IMG/VR virus record: IMGVR_UViG_3300042907_000073
Location: 1 to 39,329 of that record
Reading direction: 5' to 3' (one strand)
Length of the DNA: 39,329 bases
From: a virus
The notes below the pieces were generated by a model, which saw nothing but the letters and a program-made list of their open reading frames with translations, was not told the origin of the DNA and searched no databases. The first letter of the stretch is position 1, and each line of letters begins with the position of its first letter. A program made the position numbers and the translations under genes. Below are positions 39,319 through 39,329 of the stretch, in pieces.

Positions 39319-39329
39319 ATTAAATGGTG

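Overview
This window is a 39.3 kb piece of a T4-like (Tevenvirinae-type) myovirus genome. It is AT-rich and every credible gene lies on the minus strand, so transcription reads from high to low coordinates. The call rests on an unbroken T4-order morphogenesis block: genes 13, 14, 15, 16, 17, 18, 19, 20, 67, 21, 22 and 23, read right to left from about 21.3 kb to 6.5 kb. Downstream are a gp3/tube-like gene, uvsY, uvsW, sigma factor gene 55, and the 47/46 recombination nuclease genes. From memory, the 23-3-uvsY-uvsW-55-47-46 order is closer to marine and other exo-T-even phages than to coliphage T4. No photosynthesis or other host-marker genes are present, so the host cannot be named.

Layout. 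(a) 39.3-21.3 kb is an accessory adhesin region. It holds three very large, low-complexity Asn/Thr/Ala/Ser-rich fibre proteins, a 782-aa fibre with a C-terminal S74 intramolecular chaperone, a gp53-like fibre tip, a C1q/TNF-like fibre tip, two paralogous fibres carrying RCC1-type beta-propellers, a polyglycine-rich adhesin, a coiled-coil protein and two small unrecognised proteins. (b) 21.3-13.6 kb holds neck, tail completion, terminase, sheath and tube genes. (c) A GIY-YIG/NUMOD3 homing endonuclease gene sits between genes 19 and 20 and is fused to the gene 20 start by a TAATG overlap. (d) 13.0-6.5 kb is the head block: portal, prohead core, protease, scaffold and major capsid. It ends in a strong UUCG hairpin terminator. 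(e) 6.4-0 kb holds the gp3/tube-like protein, then recombination and transcription genes (UvsY, UvsW, gp55, gp47, gp46). At the left edge is an endonuclease VII-type protein whose true frame runs out of the window.

How it works together. gp55 is the late sigma factor. Late-type boxes sharing TAAATA (TATAAATA, ACTAAATA and variants) stand about 18-45 bp before many of the structural genes that gp55 would switch on. gp46/47, UvsY, UvsW and the endonuclease VII-like protein would drive recombination-dependent replication and DNA debranching before packaging by gp16/gp17 through the gp20 portal into gp23 heads built on gp22/gp67 and matured by gp21. The fibre region is full of near-identical direct repeats, so the phage's own recombination machinery could reshuffle its receptor-binding proteins. 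The most notable items are the twin seven-repeat RCC1 propeller fibres, a strong sigma70-type promoter pointing against all genes between uvsW and gene 55, the homing endonuclease insertion, and the repeat architecture of the giant fibres.
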